A DNA stretch of 64,000 bases from Prochlorococcus sp. HOT208_60m_813O14 (GCA_002025945.1 MWOO01000142.1:20415-84414); one strand, 5' to 3'. Counted from the first letter of the stretch, positions 19,507 to 29,786 are shown. Translations and numbers: made by a program. Notes: generated from the sequence alone by a model not told the origin.

Positions 19507-20835
19507 ATGACTATACGATTAGTTTTAGTTAGGCATGGACTAAGCAGTTTCAATGCAAAAGGATTAATTCAAGGAAGAACAGACGATTCATTATTAACTG
19601 ATGAAGGATACGAACAAGCCCGAAAAGCAGGTAAAGCATTATCAAAAATAAACTTCGATAAAATCTATTCGTCTCCACTTGTGAGAGCGGCAGAGACTGC
19701 AAAAACAATTAAAAAGACCTTCAATAAAGAACAAGATATTGTAATCGATGATAATTTGCTAGAGGTAGATCTTAGTGAATGGTCTGGTCTAAAAATTGAT
19801 GAAATAAAAAAGAAATTTCCAGAAATTTACCCTATATGGAAAAGTGATCCAGAGAATCTAATCTTAAAAAGAAAAGACAACCAAACTTATAAACCAATTC
19901 AAGATTTATTTTTCCAAGCAACAAATTTTGTAGAAGATATTTTAAAAATTTATCTAGACAAAGATGATGCGAATATTCTAGTTGTAGGACATAATGCGAT
20001 TCTAAGATGTTTAATCCTCACGTTATTAGGAAAGCCTAAGCAAGGTTTTAGGAAAATAAGATTAGAAAATGCATCTTTATCTATACTCAATATTTCAAGG
20101 GAAGATAACTCTTTTAAGACCCAAATTGAATGCTTAAATCAAACTTCCCATCTGAATAAAAATATTCCGAATCAAATTGGAGATTCCAGAATATTTCTAA
20201 TAAGGCATGGTGAAACTAACTGGAACAAAGAAGGTAGATTTCAAGGCCAAATTGATATTCCTTTAAATGAAAACGGGAAAGACCAAGCTAGAAAGACTTT
20301 TGAATATTTGAAAAATATTTCTTTCAATAAGGCATTTTCAAGTTCAATGGAAAGACCTTATGAGACTGCACAAATAATCCTTCAAAATAGAAAAGATTTA
20401 AAAATAGGAAGAATAGATTCACTTGTAGAAATTAGTCATGGATTATGGGAAGGTAAACTGGAAGCAGAAATCAAAGAACAGTGGCCCGATTTATTAAAAA
20501 ATTGGCATGATAAACCTGAAGAAGTAATAATGCCTGAGGGTGAATCTATAAAAGATGTATCAGAAAGGTCCGTAGAAGCTTTTGACAAGATTTGTTTTTC
20601 TCAAAAGGATAATGATCTTAGCCTTCTGGTTGCTCATGATGCAGTCAATAAAACTCTAATTTGCAAAATCCTTGGGATTAATTATTCAAATATTTGGATG
20701 ATAAAACAGGGCAATGGCGGCATAACTGTAATTGACCTTTTTAATGATCCCAATAAGCCCCCTGTGATTAGCGCTCTTAACATTACAACACACCTAGGGG
20801 GAATACTTGATTCAACTGCTTCAGGAGCACTTTAA
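19507..20835 (+). CDS. Two-domain histidine phosphatase (phosphoglycerate mutase family)
   Basis: A 442-residue protein with two tandem histidine-phosphatase domains. Domain 1 has VRHGLSSFNAKG near residue 8 and VVGHNAILRC near 160. Domain 2 has IRHGETNWNKEG near residue 235 and VAHDAVNKTL near 378. Both keep the RHG and the second histidine, so both may be active. Relatives include phosphoglycerate mutase, alpha-ribazole phosphatase and sugar phosphatases; which substrate is used here cannot be told. It is convergent with lepB. Confidence 0.88.
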   Translation: MTIRLVLVRHGLSSFNAKGLIQGRTDDSLLTDEGYEQARKAGKALSKINFDKIYSSPLVRAAETAKTIKKTFNKEQDIVIDDNLLEVDLSEWSGLKIDEIKKKFPEIYPIWKSDPENLILKRKDNQTYKPIQDLFFQATNFVEDILKIYLDKDDANILVVGHNAILRCLILTLLGKPKQGFRKIRLENASLSILNISREDNSFKTQIECLNQTSHLNKNIPNQIGDSRIFLIRHGETNWNKEGRFQGQIDIPLNENGKDQARKTFEYLKNISFNKAFSSSMERPYETAQIILQNRKDLKIGRIDSLVEISHGLWEGKLEAEIKEQWPDLLKNWHDKPEEVIMPEGESIKDVSERSVEAFDKICFSQKDNDLSLLVAHDAVNKTLICKILGINYSNIWMIKQGNGGITVIDLFNDPNKPPVISALNITTHLGGILDSTASGAL

Positions 20836-20894
20836 AATAAGCCTTGTCAAAAATTTATTTTGATGAAGTAAGATTCAGAAAAAAGGCTTTATTT
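20835..20894. terminator. Bidirectional terminator candidate
   Basis: AAATAAGCCTT (20835-20845) pairs with AAGGCTTTATTT (20883-20894) apart from a one-base bulge. The enclosed loop contains a smaller TCAAAA/TTTTGA hairpin. It lies between the convergent phosphoglycerate-mutase-like and lepB genes, with A and T tracts on both sides. The arm on the right enters the last codons of lepB. Confidence 0.5.
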
Positions 20895-21548
20895 ACTGAA
20901 AAAGCCAACTTGACTAAGAGGCCAAAATCTAAAATATGCTTTACCAATTATCTCTTTTTTATGAAGAAATTTACTTCCAGGCCAATATCTTCCATCCCAG
21001 CTATTTGCCCTATTATCACCTAAAACTAAAAAATGATCTTCTGGCACTTTTATATTTTCAAATTCACCACATTTATTAAAGAGGGATAATGAACACTTAT
21101 AAGTGACATAGGGTTCAGGAATTAATTTATTATTTATTATTAATTCACCATTAGAGTTTACACTTACAATTTCTCCTGGAGTTGCTACCACTCTTTTAAT
21201 ATAAGCATCGCAAGCTTGATCCCTCAAACCAGGAATAAAAGACATTGGAGGAAAACTCATAAAAAAACAATATCGTTTTTTTGGTAAAGGCTTAGATCTT
21301 GATGAAATTAATTTCTTGTCAAACGAATAAGGTGAGTTAAAAACAACAATATCTCCTCTTTTTGGTAAAGAGTTTCTTAGCGAAAATTTTTCAATAATTA
21401 ACCTATCATTTATTTGTAATTCTGGCAGCATTGAACCAGAAGGGATATAACGTGGCTCTGCAAAAAAAGATCTACAAGAAGAAACAAAAAAAGTTAATAG
21501 AATTAGTAGCCCCCATTCTTTTAAAAAACTTTTTATGGAACCATTCAT
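20889..21548 (-). CDS. lepB: Signal peptidase I
   Basis: Removes signal peptides from exported proteins. A single N-terminal membrane helix (about residues 12-28) precedes the catalytic domain. The serine is in SGSMLPELQINDRL and the lysine in DAYIKRVVATPGE; GDNRANSWDGRYW is the last conserved box. An extra stretch of about 25 residues (around KKLISSRSKPLPKKRYCFF) separates the two catalytic segments. Last gene of a leftward cluster with arsC-like, ppa-like and a small membrane protein. Confidence 0.94.
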   Translation of the reverse strand: MNGSIKSFLKEWGLLILLTFFVSSCRSFFAEPRYIPSGSMLPELQINDRLIIEKFSLRNSLPKRGDIVVFNSPYSFDKKLISSRSKPLPKKRYCFFMSFPPMSFIPGLRDQACDAYIKRVVATPGEIVSVNSNGELIINNKLIPEPYVTYKCSLSLFNKCGEFENIKVPEDHFLVLGDNRANSWDGRYWPGSKFLHKKEIIGKAYFRFWPLSQVGFFSK

Positions 21549-21577
21549 AGGATTAATAAAATCTTGATTTTTTATAC

Positions 21578-21934
21578 TTAAATAAAATCTTTTTCATATT
21601 CAATTTCGTTAAAACCTAATATTACTTTTTTTCCTTCGTAAATCAAAAATGGTCTTTTTATTAATTTGCCATCACTTAAAAGAAGTTGAATAATTTCTTC
21701 CTTTGACAAACGATCAATATCAAGATTAAGAATTTTAAAGGCTTTACCTCTTGTATTAAAAATCCTTTTCTTATCATCAGCGTATTGTTCTAAGGCTAGA
21801 TTTAAATAATTAACAATTGGAGGTTCTTTTACAATATCAATTAACTGAAATTCAAAATCTTTGCTCTTAAGCCACTTTGCAGCTTTTCGGCATGTAGAGC
21901 ATTTTAAATAACTGTAAAAAATTATTTTTTTCAA
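21578..21934 (-). CDS. ArsC/Spx family protein
   Basis: A 118-residue thioredoxin-fold protein of the ArsC/Spx/YffB family. The CXXC-type site is CSTCRKAAKWL near the N-terminus, followed by KRPFLIYEGKKVILGF near the C-terminus. Family members include arsenate reductases and RNA-polymerase-binding Spx regulators. The sequence does not decide between them. It starts with TTG and overlaps the end of the ppa-like gene by 4 bases, so it is probably in an operon with it. Confidence 0.82.
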   Translation of the reverse strand: MKKIIFYSYLKCSTCRKAAKWLKSKDFEFQLIDIVKEPPIVNYLNLALEQYADDKKRIFNTRGKAFKILNLDIDRLSKEEIIQLLLSDGKLIKRPFLIYEGKKVILGFNEIEYEKDFI

Positions 21935-22485
21935 TTTAATTTACTAATATTTGATTTCTTAAGTACTTTAAAGTTTTTCTTTTTTAGAGGCATACAACTT
22001 TTCAATAAATTTTCAACTACATCAAAATCCCTCCAACCATCAATTTGAACTGTTCTTCCATCGAGTCCTTTACTTGTTCTAAAAAATTCTGCAACATCCT
22101 CAAGCTGATTAGGAGCAATTTGATTAATACTCACTATATTAGCCTGCCTAGGATTAGCCATAGGCACACATAAAAGTTTTCCATCATATGCACCACAATC
22201 ATGCATATCCAAAACTCCAATAGGTCTAGCTTTTATAAGACAACCTGCAAAAGTAGGTTCGTCCATTATCACCATTGCATCAAGGGGAGCTCCATCATCA
22301 GCAAGGGTATTTGGGATAAAGCCATAATCAAAAGGGTACCTCACTGAAGAATGTAATACTCTGTCTAGGGCCATTATTCCTGCTTCAGAACAATATTCAT
22401 ATTTATTCCTACTACCTGCAGGTATTTCAACAACAATATTCACTATTCCCTTCATTGGAGATGGAGGTATTGAACTAAGGTCCAT
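21931..22485 (-). CDS. Family I inorganic pyrophosphatase homologue with altered active site
   Basis: A 184-residue protein clearly related to cyanobacterial soluble pyrophosphatase (NKYE near residue 29, DRVL at 41, PFDYGFIPNT, FFR near 135). Key positions differ: the DGDPLD-type metal/general-base motif reads DGAPLD, with Ala66 for the middle Asp, and the YK pair reads SK (Ser138). Asp64, Asp69, Asp96, Asp101 and Lys103 remain. Activity is therefore doubtful. A canonical paralogue lies at 37.2 kb. Confidence 0.85.
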   Translation of the reverse strand: MDLSSIPPSPMKGIVNIVVEIPAGSRNKYEYCSEAGIMALDRVLHSSVRYPFDYGFIPNTLADDGAPLDAMVIMDEPTFAGCLIKARPIGVLDMHDCGAYDGKLLCVPMANPRQANIVSINQIAPNQLEDVAEFFRTSKGLDGRTVQIDGWRDFDVVENLLKSCMPLKKKNFKVLKKSNISKLN

Positions 22486-22729
22486 CTTTTTTAAAATCGT
22501 GATTATGCATTATCTCGTTGCCTTGAGATAAAGGTCTACCAATTAAAATGCTTATTAAAGGTAAAAAAATTGTCAAAAAGGCAAAAATAATACCTAAAGA
22601 TGTTATCGATAAACTCCTTATACTTAAGGGGTCATCATCATCTCTTTCAAAATCATTTCGAGCAGAACCATGAGAAGATTCTTCGCTTGATTTACTTTGA
22701 ATAAACTGCTTTGATTTCGTGTAACTCAA
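22475..22729 (-). CDS. Small membrane protein, unknown function
   Basis: An 84-residue protein with a Ser/Asp-rich N-terminus (RDDDDPLSIRSLS) and one hydrophobic helix (about residues 44-64, SLGIIFAFLTIFLPLISIL). It starts with TTG and overlaps the ppa-like start by 11 bases, heading the ppa-like/arsC/lepB cluster. I do not recognise a family. It looks conserved in type (a positioned TM and a soluble head) rather than spurious. Confidence 0.7.
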   Translation of the reverse strand: MSYTKSKQFIQSKSSEESSHGSARNDFERDDDDPLSIRSLSITSLGIIFAFLTIFLPLISILIGRPLSQGNEIMHNHDFKKDGP

Positions 22730-22825
22730 GAACTCTTAATTAGTAAAGATTAAGGAGATAATTCAACATCATTATCCTACATTTAAAATGTCAATAAATC
22801 AAAACATTGATTGGCGACTTTTTAA

Positions 22826-23176
22826 TTACTCTTTTTCTAGCAAAGACCTAATAGATTTTAGTTCGTCTAAAATTTGCGCCAGTATATTTTGAGCAGCGGA
22901 CGAAGGTGTATTAAAGACCTCTACAGTAACTTCCTTTATTCTTAAGATATCTTTTGCAAATCTTGCTACTTCATTTGGATGGAATTTTAAAGGGTCTTTT
23001 TGATCAGTCCTAAATTCGGGATTTAATTTTCTTGGATTAAAACTAGGGTTTAGATTTCTTAAATCTGTATTTGTATACCTATAGACAGAAGCTCTCGATC
23101 TATTTAGGAATTTTTGAACTTCATCAATACCTACTAATTCCTCTTCACTAGAAATATTGGAATCTATATTTTCCAT
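22826..23176 (-). CDS. Putative DNA-binding protein with helix-turn-helix-like N-terminus
   Basis: A 116-residue soluble protein. Residues 15-38 (VGIDEVQKFLNRSRASVYRY) read like the helix-turn-helix of MerR/excisionase-type proteins. The centre is basic, with repeated Asn-Pro (LNPSFNPRKLNPEF). The C-terminus is a helix (LAQILDELKSIRSLLEKE) suited to oligomerisation. Function unknown; a regulator is inference. It is divergent from proS across 174 bases. Confidence 0.72.
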   Translation of the reverse strand: MENIDSNISSEEELVGIDEVQKFLNRSRASVYRYTNTDLRNLNPSFNPRKLNPEFRTDQKDPLKFHPNEVARFAKDILRIKEVTVEVFNTPSSAAQNILAQILDELKSIRSLLEKE

Positions 23177-23223
23177 AAACTTAAGAAAATGTTTAAGTAG
23201 TAATGAACTTTCTAAAGAGTTTG

Positions 23224-23244
23224 AACTTCATTACTGAAGAAGTT
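23224..23244. promoter_or_regulatory. Small inverted repeat in the proS upstream region
   Basis: AACTTC and GAAGTT form a 6-bp stem in the gap between the HTH-like gene and proS. It could belong to a leader of either gene. The rest of the gap is AT-rich and shows no ORF or tRNA. Confidence 0.25.
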
Positions 23245-23350
23245 AGCAGAAAGAATATTCTTAGACTAGCCGTGTTGAGGGACTCAAGACACTTTGAATT
23301 ATTTTTTCGCCTTAATTGATAAAATCAAATATTATTAAGGATTTTTCTGT

Positions 23351-25153
23351 ATGCGCGTGACAACCTCATTTCCTCTGGGGACACTTCGTGACACACCTTC
23401 TGAAGCTGAGATTATTTCACATCAATTACTCTTAAAAGCTGGGTATATTCGAAGAGTTAACAGCGGTATTTATGCATACATGCCGCTAATGCTTAGAGTT
23501 ATTGAAAAAATATCCGCAATAATAGAGAAAGAACTTAATAGTATTGGTTGTTCAAAATTACTATTACCTCAACTTCATCCTGCAGATTTATGGAAAAAAA
23601 GTCAAAGGTGGGAGGGATATACCGCAGGTGAAGGAATAATGTTTAATCTCAAAGATAGACAAGGTAAAGAATTTGGTTTAGCACCAACTCACGAAGAGGT
23701 GATCACGAGTATTGCATCAGAGACCATCAACTCCTATAAGCAATTACCTCAATGTTTTTACCAAATTCAGACAAAATTTAGAGATGAAATAAGGCCAAGG
23801 TTTGGATTGATGAGAAGTAGGGAATTCATAATGAAAGATGGTTATTCTTTTCATTCTTCAGAAAGCGATCTAGCTTCTTTCTATGAAAAGGTGGGTAATG
23901 CTTATGAAAATATTTTTGAATCTTGCGGACTGCAGACAGTAGGGGTTGAAGCTGATAGTGGAGCAATTGGCGGTGCTTCATCTAAAGAATTTATGGTCAC
24001 TGCTGATGCTGGGGAAGATTCCATTTTGTTCACTCAAAGTGGTTCTTATGCTGCCAATATCGAAAAAGCTGTTTCTCTACCCTCTCAACCTATTCCACTA
24101 AAAGATAATATTGCAGAGTGGTTGGAAACGCCTCATCAAAAAACAATCCTAGAAGTTTGCGATAATAACAATTTAGACCCAAGTCAGATTATTAAAGTAG
24201 TAATATTCCTTGCACAGTTCGAAAATGAATTTAATGCCCCAATTCTTGCATGCATAAGGGGCGATCAACACATTAATGAAGTAAAGCTTTTTAACATAAT
24301 AAATAAACTTCATCACTTCAATCTCCTTAATCTTAAAAAGATTGAAGACAAAAATACTATCGAAAAAAATCTAGTTGATTTACCCTTAGGTTTTATCGGG
24401 CCAGATTTAGATAATAAAACTATTAAAGCTAGTTCTAATTGGGAAAAAAAATGGACGAGAATAATTGACCATTCTGCAAGTGACCTTTCAAAGTTTATAA
24501 GTGGTGGGAATAAAGTTAATTTCCATAAAGTTTTCCAAGAATTTTCTTTTTATTCAAAAGACTATCTAATTGGGGATATAAGGAATGCCAAAAAAGGAGA
24601 TAAAATAAGTATTAATGATGATGAAGAACTTAAAGAAAAAAAAGGTATCGAGATTGGACATATTTTCCAACTAGGTCAGAAATATAGTGAAAAATTAAAT
24701 GCAAAGTTCTCTGATAAGGACGGTCAGTTAAAAAATTTATGGATGGGTTGTTACGGAATAGGAGTGACAAGAATAGCTCAAGCTGCTATCGAACAGAATC
24801 ATGATCAAAAAGGAATTTGTTGGCCTATCCAGATTTCTCCTTTTGAAGTGATTATTATCCCAACAAACCTAAAAGATCCTATTCAAAGTGATCTTACTGA
24901 GCAAATCTACAACAACTTTTTAATTAATAAAATTGATGTCCTTCTTGATGATAGAAACGATAGAGCTGGAGTGAAATTTAAAGATGCGGAATTAATTGGT
25001 ATTCCTTTTCAGATAATTATTGGCAGAGATTCTATTAATAAAGAAGTAGAACTTTTATGCAGAACAAATAATACTAAGATTAAAATTAGTACTGATAAAT
25101 TGTTAGAAACATTTATTTCCGAATCTGAAATAATGTACAATAAAAAGTCTTGA
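23351..25153 (+). CDS. proS: Prolyl-tRNA synthetase
   Basis: Charges tRNA-Pro. The 600-residue class II synthetase is of the long bacterial form, with the editing insertion between motifs 2 and 3. Seen: TLRDTPSEAEIISHQLLLKAGYIRR (N-terminus, split over this region), LAPTHEEVITSI, the FRDEIRPRFGLMRSREF motif 2, GCYGIGVTRI (motif 3), and an anticodon-binding C-terminal domain. psb27 begins 25 bases downstream. Confidence 0.97.
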   Translation: MRVTTSFPLGTLRDTPSEAEIISHQLLLKAGYIRRVNSGIYAYMPLMLRVIEKISAIIEKELNSIGCSKLLLPQLHPADLWKKSQRWEGYTAGEGIMFNLKDRQGKEFGLAPTHEEVITSIASETINSYKQLPQCFYQIQTKFRDEIRPRFGLMRSREFIMKDGYSFHSSESDLASFYEKVGNAYENIFESCGLQTVGVEADSGAIGGASSKEFMVTADAGEDSILFTQSGSYAANIEKAVSLPSQPIPLKDNIAEWLETPHQKTILEVCDNNNLDPSQIIKVVIFLAQFENEFNAPILACIRGDQHINEVKLFNIINKLHHFNLLNLKKIEDKNTIEKNLVDLPLGFIGPDLDNKTIKASSNWEKKWTRIIDHSASDLSKFISGGNKVNFHKVFQEFSFYSKDYLIGDIRNAKKGDKISINDDEELKEKKGIEIGHIFQLGQKYSEKLNAKFSDKDGQLKNLWMGCYGIGVTRIAQAAIEQNHDQKGICWPIQISPFEVIIIPTNLKDPIQSDLTEQIYNNFLINKIDVLLDDRNDRAGVKFKDAELIGIPFQIIIGRDSINKEVELLCRTNNTKIKISTDKLLETFISESEIMYNKKS

Positions 25154-25178
25154 GGCTTATTTTTTTGGGAGCAAATTT

Positions 25179-25616
25179 ATGTTACTGAAATGGACATCAA
25201 AATTATTTTTTAAGAATCTTACCAAAGCTATATCTTTTGCAATATCCTTAATTGTTGTTTTTACATTATTTAGTTCCCCTTCCATAGCTGCAAAAACCGC
25301 TATGACAGGTGACTACACAAAAGATACAATTTCAGTTGTTAAAACATTACAATCAGCTGTTGATACTCCAAAAGATTCTCCGAACAAAGATGAAATAAGG
25401 AGTGAGGCTCTTACACTCATAACTGACTATATTTCCAGATATAGAAATAGAGGGATGGTGAATAAAACGCAATCATTTACCACAATGCAAACAGCATTAA
25501 ATGCTATGGCAGGTCATTACAAAAACTTTGCAAGTAGACCTTTACCAGATAAACTTAAAGAGCGTTTAACCAAAGAATTTTCTCTTGCTGAAAAAATGGT
25601 TCTAAGAGAAAGTTGA
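25179..25616 (+). CDS. psb27: Photosystem II assembly protein Psb27
   Basis: Lumenal factor that binds CP43 during photosystem II assembly and repair. Residues from about 42 onward match Psb27: MTGDYTKDTISVVKTLQ, then DYISRYRNRGMV and SFTTMQTALNAMAGHYKNF. A long signal region ends at SIAAKTA. Psb27 in several freshwater cyanobacteria is a lipoprotein with a lipobox Cys; this protein has no cysteine, so it appears to be cleaved by ordinary signal peptidase. Confidence 0.93.
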   Translation: MLLKWTSKLFFKNLTKAISFAISLIVVFTLFSSPSIAAKTAMTGDYTKDTISVVKTLQSAVDTPKDSPNKDEIRSEALTLITDYISRYRNRGMVNKTQSFTTMQTALNAMAGHYKNFASRPLPDKLKERLTKEFSLAEKMVLRES

Positions 25617-25625
25617 TACAATTCA

Positions 25626-27008
<1,383 letters not shown>

Positions 27009-27023
27009 TTTAGTTCCAAATTA

Positions 27024-28025
27024 ATGAAGGAATCCTTTAGACATTTTGAACATAAAAAAGTTGATCTCATTGGTCTGGGAAACGCAATAGTAGATATTAT
27101 TGTAAATATTGAAGATGAGTTTCTTGAGATAAATAATCTGGATAAAGGATCAATGAATCTAGTTAATTCTGATGAATCTCAGAGATTGTTAGAAAATTGC
27201 AAAGTGATCAAACAAATTTCAGGTGGGTCCTCAGCAAATACTGTTGTTTCTTTAGCAGAATTAGGCAATAATGTGCAGTTTATAGGAAGAGTGAAAAATG
27301 ATCAATTTGGGGATTTTTTTTCTGACGATATAAAAAAAAGTAAAACAATATTTAATACTCCACCAACTATTGAAGGTGCTCCAACAGCTCATTCAATCAT
27401 TTTGGTTACACCTGATGCACAAAGAACTATGTGCACTTACCTAGGAGCATCTGTAGAGTTTGAACCAAAAGACATTGACTTTACTGTTATTAAGGAAAGT
27501 AAATACTTATATTTAGAAGGATATTTATGGGACAGCGAATTAGCTAAAAAAGCTTTTATTAAAGCCTCCCAAATTGCAAACCAATCTAATACAAAAATAA
27601 TTCTTTCTTTGTCTGATTCATTTTGTGTAGACAGACATCGTGAGAGTTTCTTGGAATTAATATATGAATATGTAGATATTGTTTTTTGTAATGAATCCGA
27701 GGTGTTAAGTCTTTTAAAAAATGATAAATTATCAAGCTGCCAAGAAGAAATATCTTCCCTATGTGAATTAGTCATAGTAACTCTTGGAAGCAATGGTTCT
27801 CTCATTGTTAACAAAAATAATCTTGAAATAATTGAGTCAATAACGAAAGGCAAGATTATTGATACTACAGGAGCGGGAGATATCTATGCGGGAGGATTTA
27901 TCCATGGATTAATCAATAATTATTCCCTAAAAAAATGCGGAGAGATAGCTTCAATATGTGCGGGACAAATAATTACGCAATTAGGATCTAGATCAGATAT
28001 TGATCTTAAAGAGTTAATAAAATAA
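27024..28025 (+). CDS. PfkB family carbohydrate/nucleoside kinase
   Basis: A 333-residue ribokinase-fold kinase. Signature 1 lies near residue 66 (QISGGSSANTVVSLAELG), and signature 2, DTTGAGDIYAGGFIHG, near residue 280 holds the catalytic Asp. The pattern resembles adenosine-kinase-like members more than phosphofructokinase, but the substrate cannot be fixed. It follows purA by 15 bases, so a purine link is possible; that is inference. Confidence 0.86.
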   Translation: MKESFRHFEHKKVDLIGLGNAIVDIIVNIEDEFLEINNLDKGSMNLVNSDESQRLLENCKVIKQISGGSSANTVVSLAELGNNVQFIGRVKNDQFGDFFSDDIKKSKTIFNTPPTIEGAPTAHSIILVTPDAQRTMCTYLGASVEFEPKDIDFTVIKESKYLYLEGYLWDSELAKKAFIKASQIANQSNTKIILSLSDSFCVDRHRESFLELIYEYVDIVFCNESEVLSLLKNDKLSSCQEEISSLCELVIVTLGSNGSLIVNKNNLEIIESITKGKIIDTTGAGDIYAGGFIHGLINNYSLKKCGEIASICAGQIITQLGSRSDIDLKELIK

Positions 28026-28031
28026 ATTTAA

Positions 28032-28337
28032 TCAAATAGTCTTATTCAACCAATCATAATATTTCATCTCAGCATGGTATTTTTTGTAAATAATTTGAGG
28101 GACATCATATGTGGAATTTTTATTTAAGAATTCAATTAAATAATCTTTAAATTCTAATTTACTTTTTATTGTGATTTCGAACTCTTTAGTTTCTTCAATA
28201 TCTTCATTCCACTTATAAATTGAAAAAATTTGCTTTATCGAAACACAAGCTGCAAGTTTATTTTGTATTAGTAATTTAGCCATTCGCAAAGCATTTGCGT
28301 TACTTGATTCAGTTGTGATCATAACTAATACTTCCAT
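28032..28337 (-). CDS. cutA: CutA divalent-cation tolerance protein
   Basis: A 101-residue trimeric CutA-family protein. Seen: the VMITTESSNANALRMAKLLIQNKLAACVSI block (spanning residues 5-35) and a C-terminal YDVPQIIYKKYHAEMKYYDWL. CutA is linked to copper tolerance in E. coli, but its role in cyanobacteria is not settled. Convergent with the pfkB-type kinase (6-base gap) and 13 bases downstream of cbiJ. Confidence 0.92.
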   Translation of the reverse strand: MEVLVMITTESSNANALRMAKLLIQNKLAACVSIKQIFSIYKWNEDIEETKEFEITIKSKLEFKDYLIEFLNKNSTYDVPQIIYKKYHAEMKYYDWLNKTI

Positions 28338-28350
28338 AATGAATTAAACA

Positions 28351-29148
28351 TCAATATTTTTTAATTATGTGATTTATCAAATTATGATATTGATCAAAAG
28401 AGTAAGAAAAATCATTTTTGAATTTTGGCCTTTTAACCAAAAATAGCTTCATTTTACTTCCAGAAACTATAGTCTCCCAGTTTTTCTGAGAATAACTTCC
28501 AGATTCTCTGCATAAAACATAATCTATCTTCCAAAAATCACAAAGTTTTTTTTCTAGAATGCTTCTATTATTTTTACTCGGTTCAAGTATCGCTATGTTT
28601 GAATTTTGAATACATGATCCAAAAGCTTTAGTTATACTCTCATAAGTTGGAAGCACCCTTGTAAATACATTTGCTTTACAATTCATATAATAATTAGCTG
28701 TATCGTTAAGGAATCTTGATCCTATTGCAAGAAGAATATTCTTATTCTCAATATCAACGTTATTTATATCCTTTAAATCATCAATATAAAAAAAATTATT
28801 AGTGTTATTTATGAGAGATTTCCTCTCAAATAGTAAAAGAGGTGTATTAATCTCTTTACATGCATTATTAAGATTTTTAGAAATTATTACCGCAAACGGA
28901 TGAGTAGCATCAACAACGCATGTGATTTTATTTTTATTTATGAAATTAATTATTTGATCTTTATTATTTAATTTACCCGTAATGATATGTAACTTTGGAT
29001 TCTCAATATAAGCTTGCCCTGCTTTATAAGTTAAAACACTTGCAAAGACTGAATAATTTAGTTCAAGAAGCCTATTAGCTATTACAGGTCCATCCGAAGT
29101 TCCTGATAGGATCCAAACATTTTTATAGCAATTTCCTTGATTCTGCAT
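28351..29148 (-). CDS. cbiJ: Precorrin-6A reductase
   Basis: Reduces (cobalt-)precorrin-6A to 6B in corrin ring synthesis (CobK/CbiJ family). The 265-residue protein has LSGTSDGPVIANRLLEL near the N-terminus and CVVDATHPFAVIISKNL near residue 80, both family landmarks, and CRESGSYSQKNWET near the C-terminus. Prochlorococcus makes pseudocobalamin; cobO is also in this window, but the two are separate loci. Confidence 0.88.
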   Translation of the reverse strand: MQNQGNCYKNVWILSGTSDGPVIANRLLELNYSVFASVLTYKAGQAYIENPKLHIITGKLNNKDQIINFINKNKITCVVDATHPFAVIISKNLNNACKEINTPLLLFERKSLINNTNNFFYIDDLKDINNVDIENKNILLAIGSRFLNDTANYYMNCKANVFTRVLPTYESITKAFGSCIQNSNIAILEPSKNNRSILEKKLCDFWKIDYVLCRESGSYSQKNWETIVSGSKMKLFLVKRPKFKNDFSYSFDQYHNLINHIIKKY

Positions 29149-29176
29149 CAGTATGTCTTTAATTAAATAGTAAGTA

Positions 29177-29602
29177 ATGAATCATTGTTTAATTCAGGCG
29201 GTCATTAATAGCGCTCCCCAAATGAGGTATACCAAAGAAAACCAAACTCCAATTGCAGAAATGATTGTTAATTTTAAAGGATTACGTAGTGAAGATCCAA
29301 CCAGAGATCTCAAGATCATAGGATGGGGAAATATTGCCCAAGAAATGGTAGATGAACTAAAGGAGGGGCAAAATATTGTTATTGAGGGACGTCTCAAGAT
29401 GAATTCTGTCACTAGAAAAGACGGTACGAAAGAGAAGCAACCAGAACTAACAGCTTCAAAGATTCATCAAATATCGCCAGTTGATGTTATTAAGTCTGAT
29501 CAAAAAGAAAATAGTGAGTCATTTGAAAAAAAAGAAAGCACCAAAAATTCAAGTTGGGACAGTTCACCTTTAGTACCTGAAGTTGACGAAATACCCTTTT
29601 AA
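29177..29602 (+). CDS. ssb: Single-stranded DNA-binding protein
   Basis: Coats single-stranded DNA in replication and repair and recruits partners through its C-terminal tip. The 141-residue protein has an OB fold (about 1-105), with RDLKIIGWGNIAQEM and IVIEGRLKMNSVTRKDGTKE. It ends in the acidic tail EVDEIPF, the canonical SSB partner-binding tip. The linker is short and Lys/Ser/Glu-rich. Confidence 0.93.
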   Translation: MNHCLIQAVINSAPQMRYTKENQTPIAEMIVNFKGLRSEDPTRDLKIIGWGNIAQEMVDELKEGQNIVIEGRLKMNSVTRKDGTKEKQPELTASKIHQISPVDVIKSDQKENSESFEKKESTKNSSWDSSPLVPEVDEIPF

Positions 29603-29603
29603 A

Positions 29604-29786
29604 TCAAATATCAACATTATTTTCTTGAACACTTATAATTAACTTGCTTATTTTTCTTTCAAGTGCGGCAAGTTCGCTTCTAATTTCTGGCCATTTACCC
29701 TTATCAAGATTTTCTAATAGCCATGCTCTATCTTGATCAAGTTTAAAAATTAAATCTCCTTGATTTGCAGTATTAGGATCTTGCAT
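29604..29786 (-). CDS. Small conserved-looking soluble protein
   Basis: A 60-residue protein, MQDPNTANQGDLIFKLDQDR onward, with helical charge spacing (AWLLENLDKGKWPEIRSELA, then ERKISKL). No family recognised. It fills the whole gap between ssb and the DUF2854 gene, is convergent with ssb (1-base gap), and its composition is protein-like, which argues for a real gene. Confidence 0.65.
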   Translation of the reverse strand: MQDPNTANQGDLIFKLDQDRAWLLENLDKGKWPEIRSELAALERKISKLIISVQENNVDI

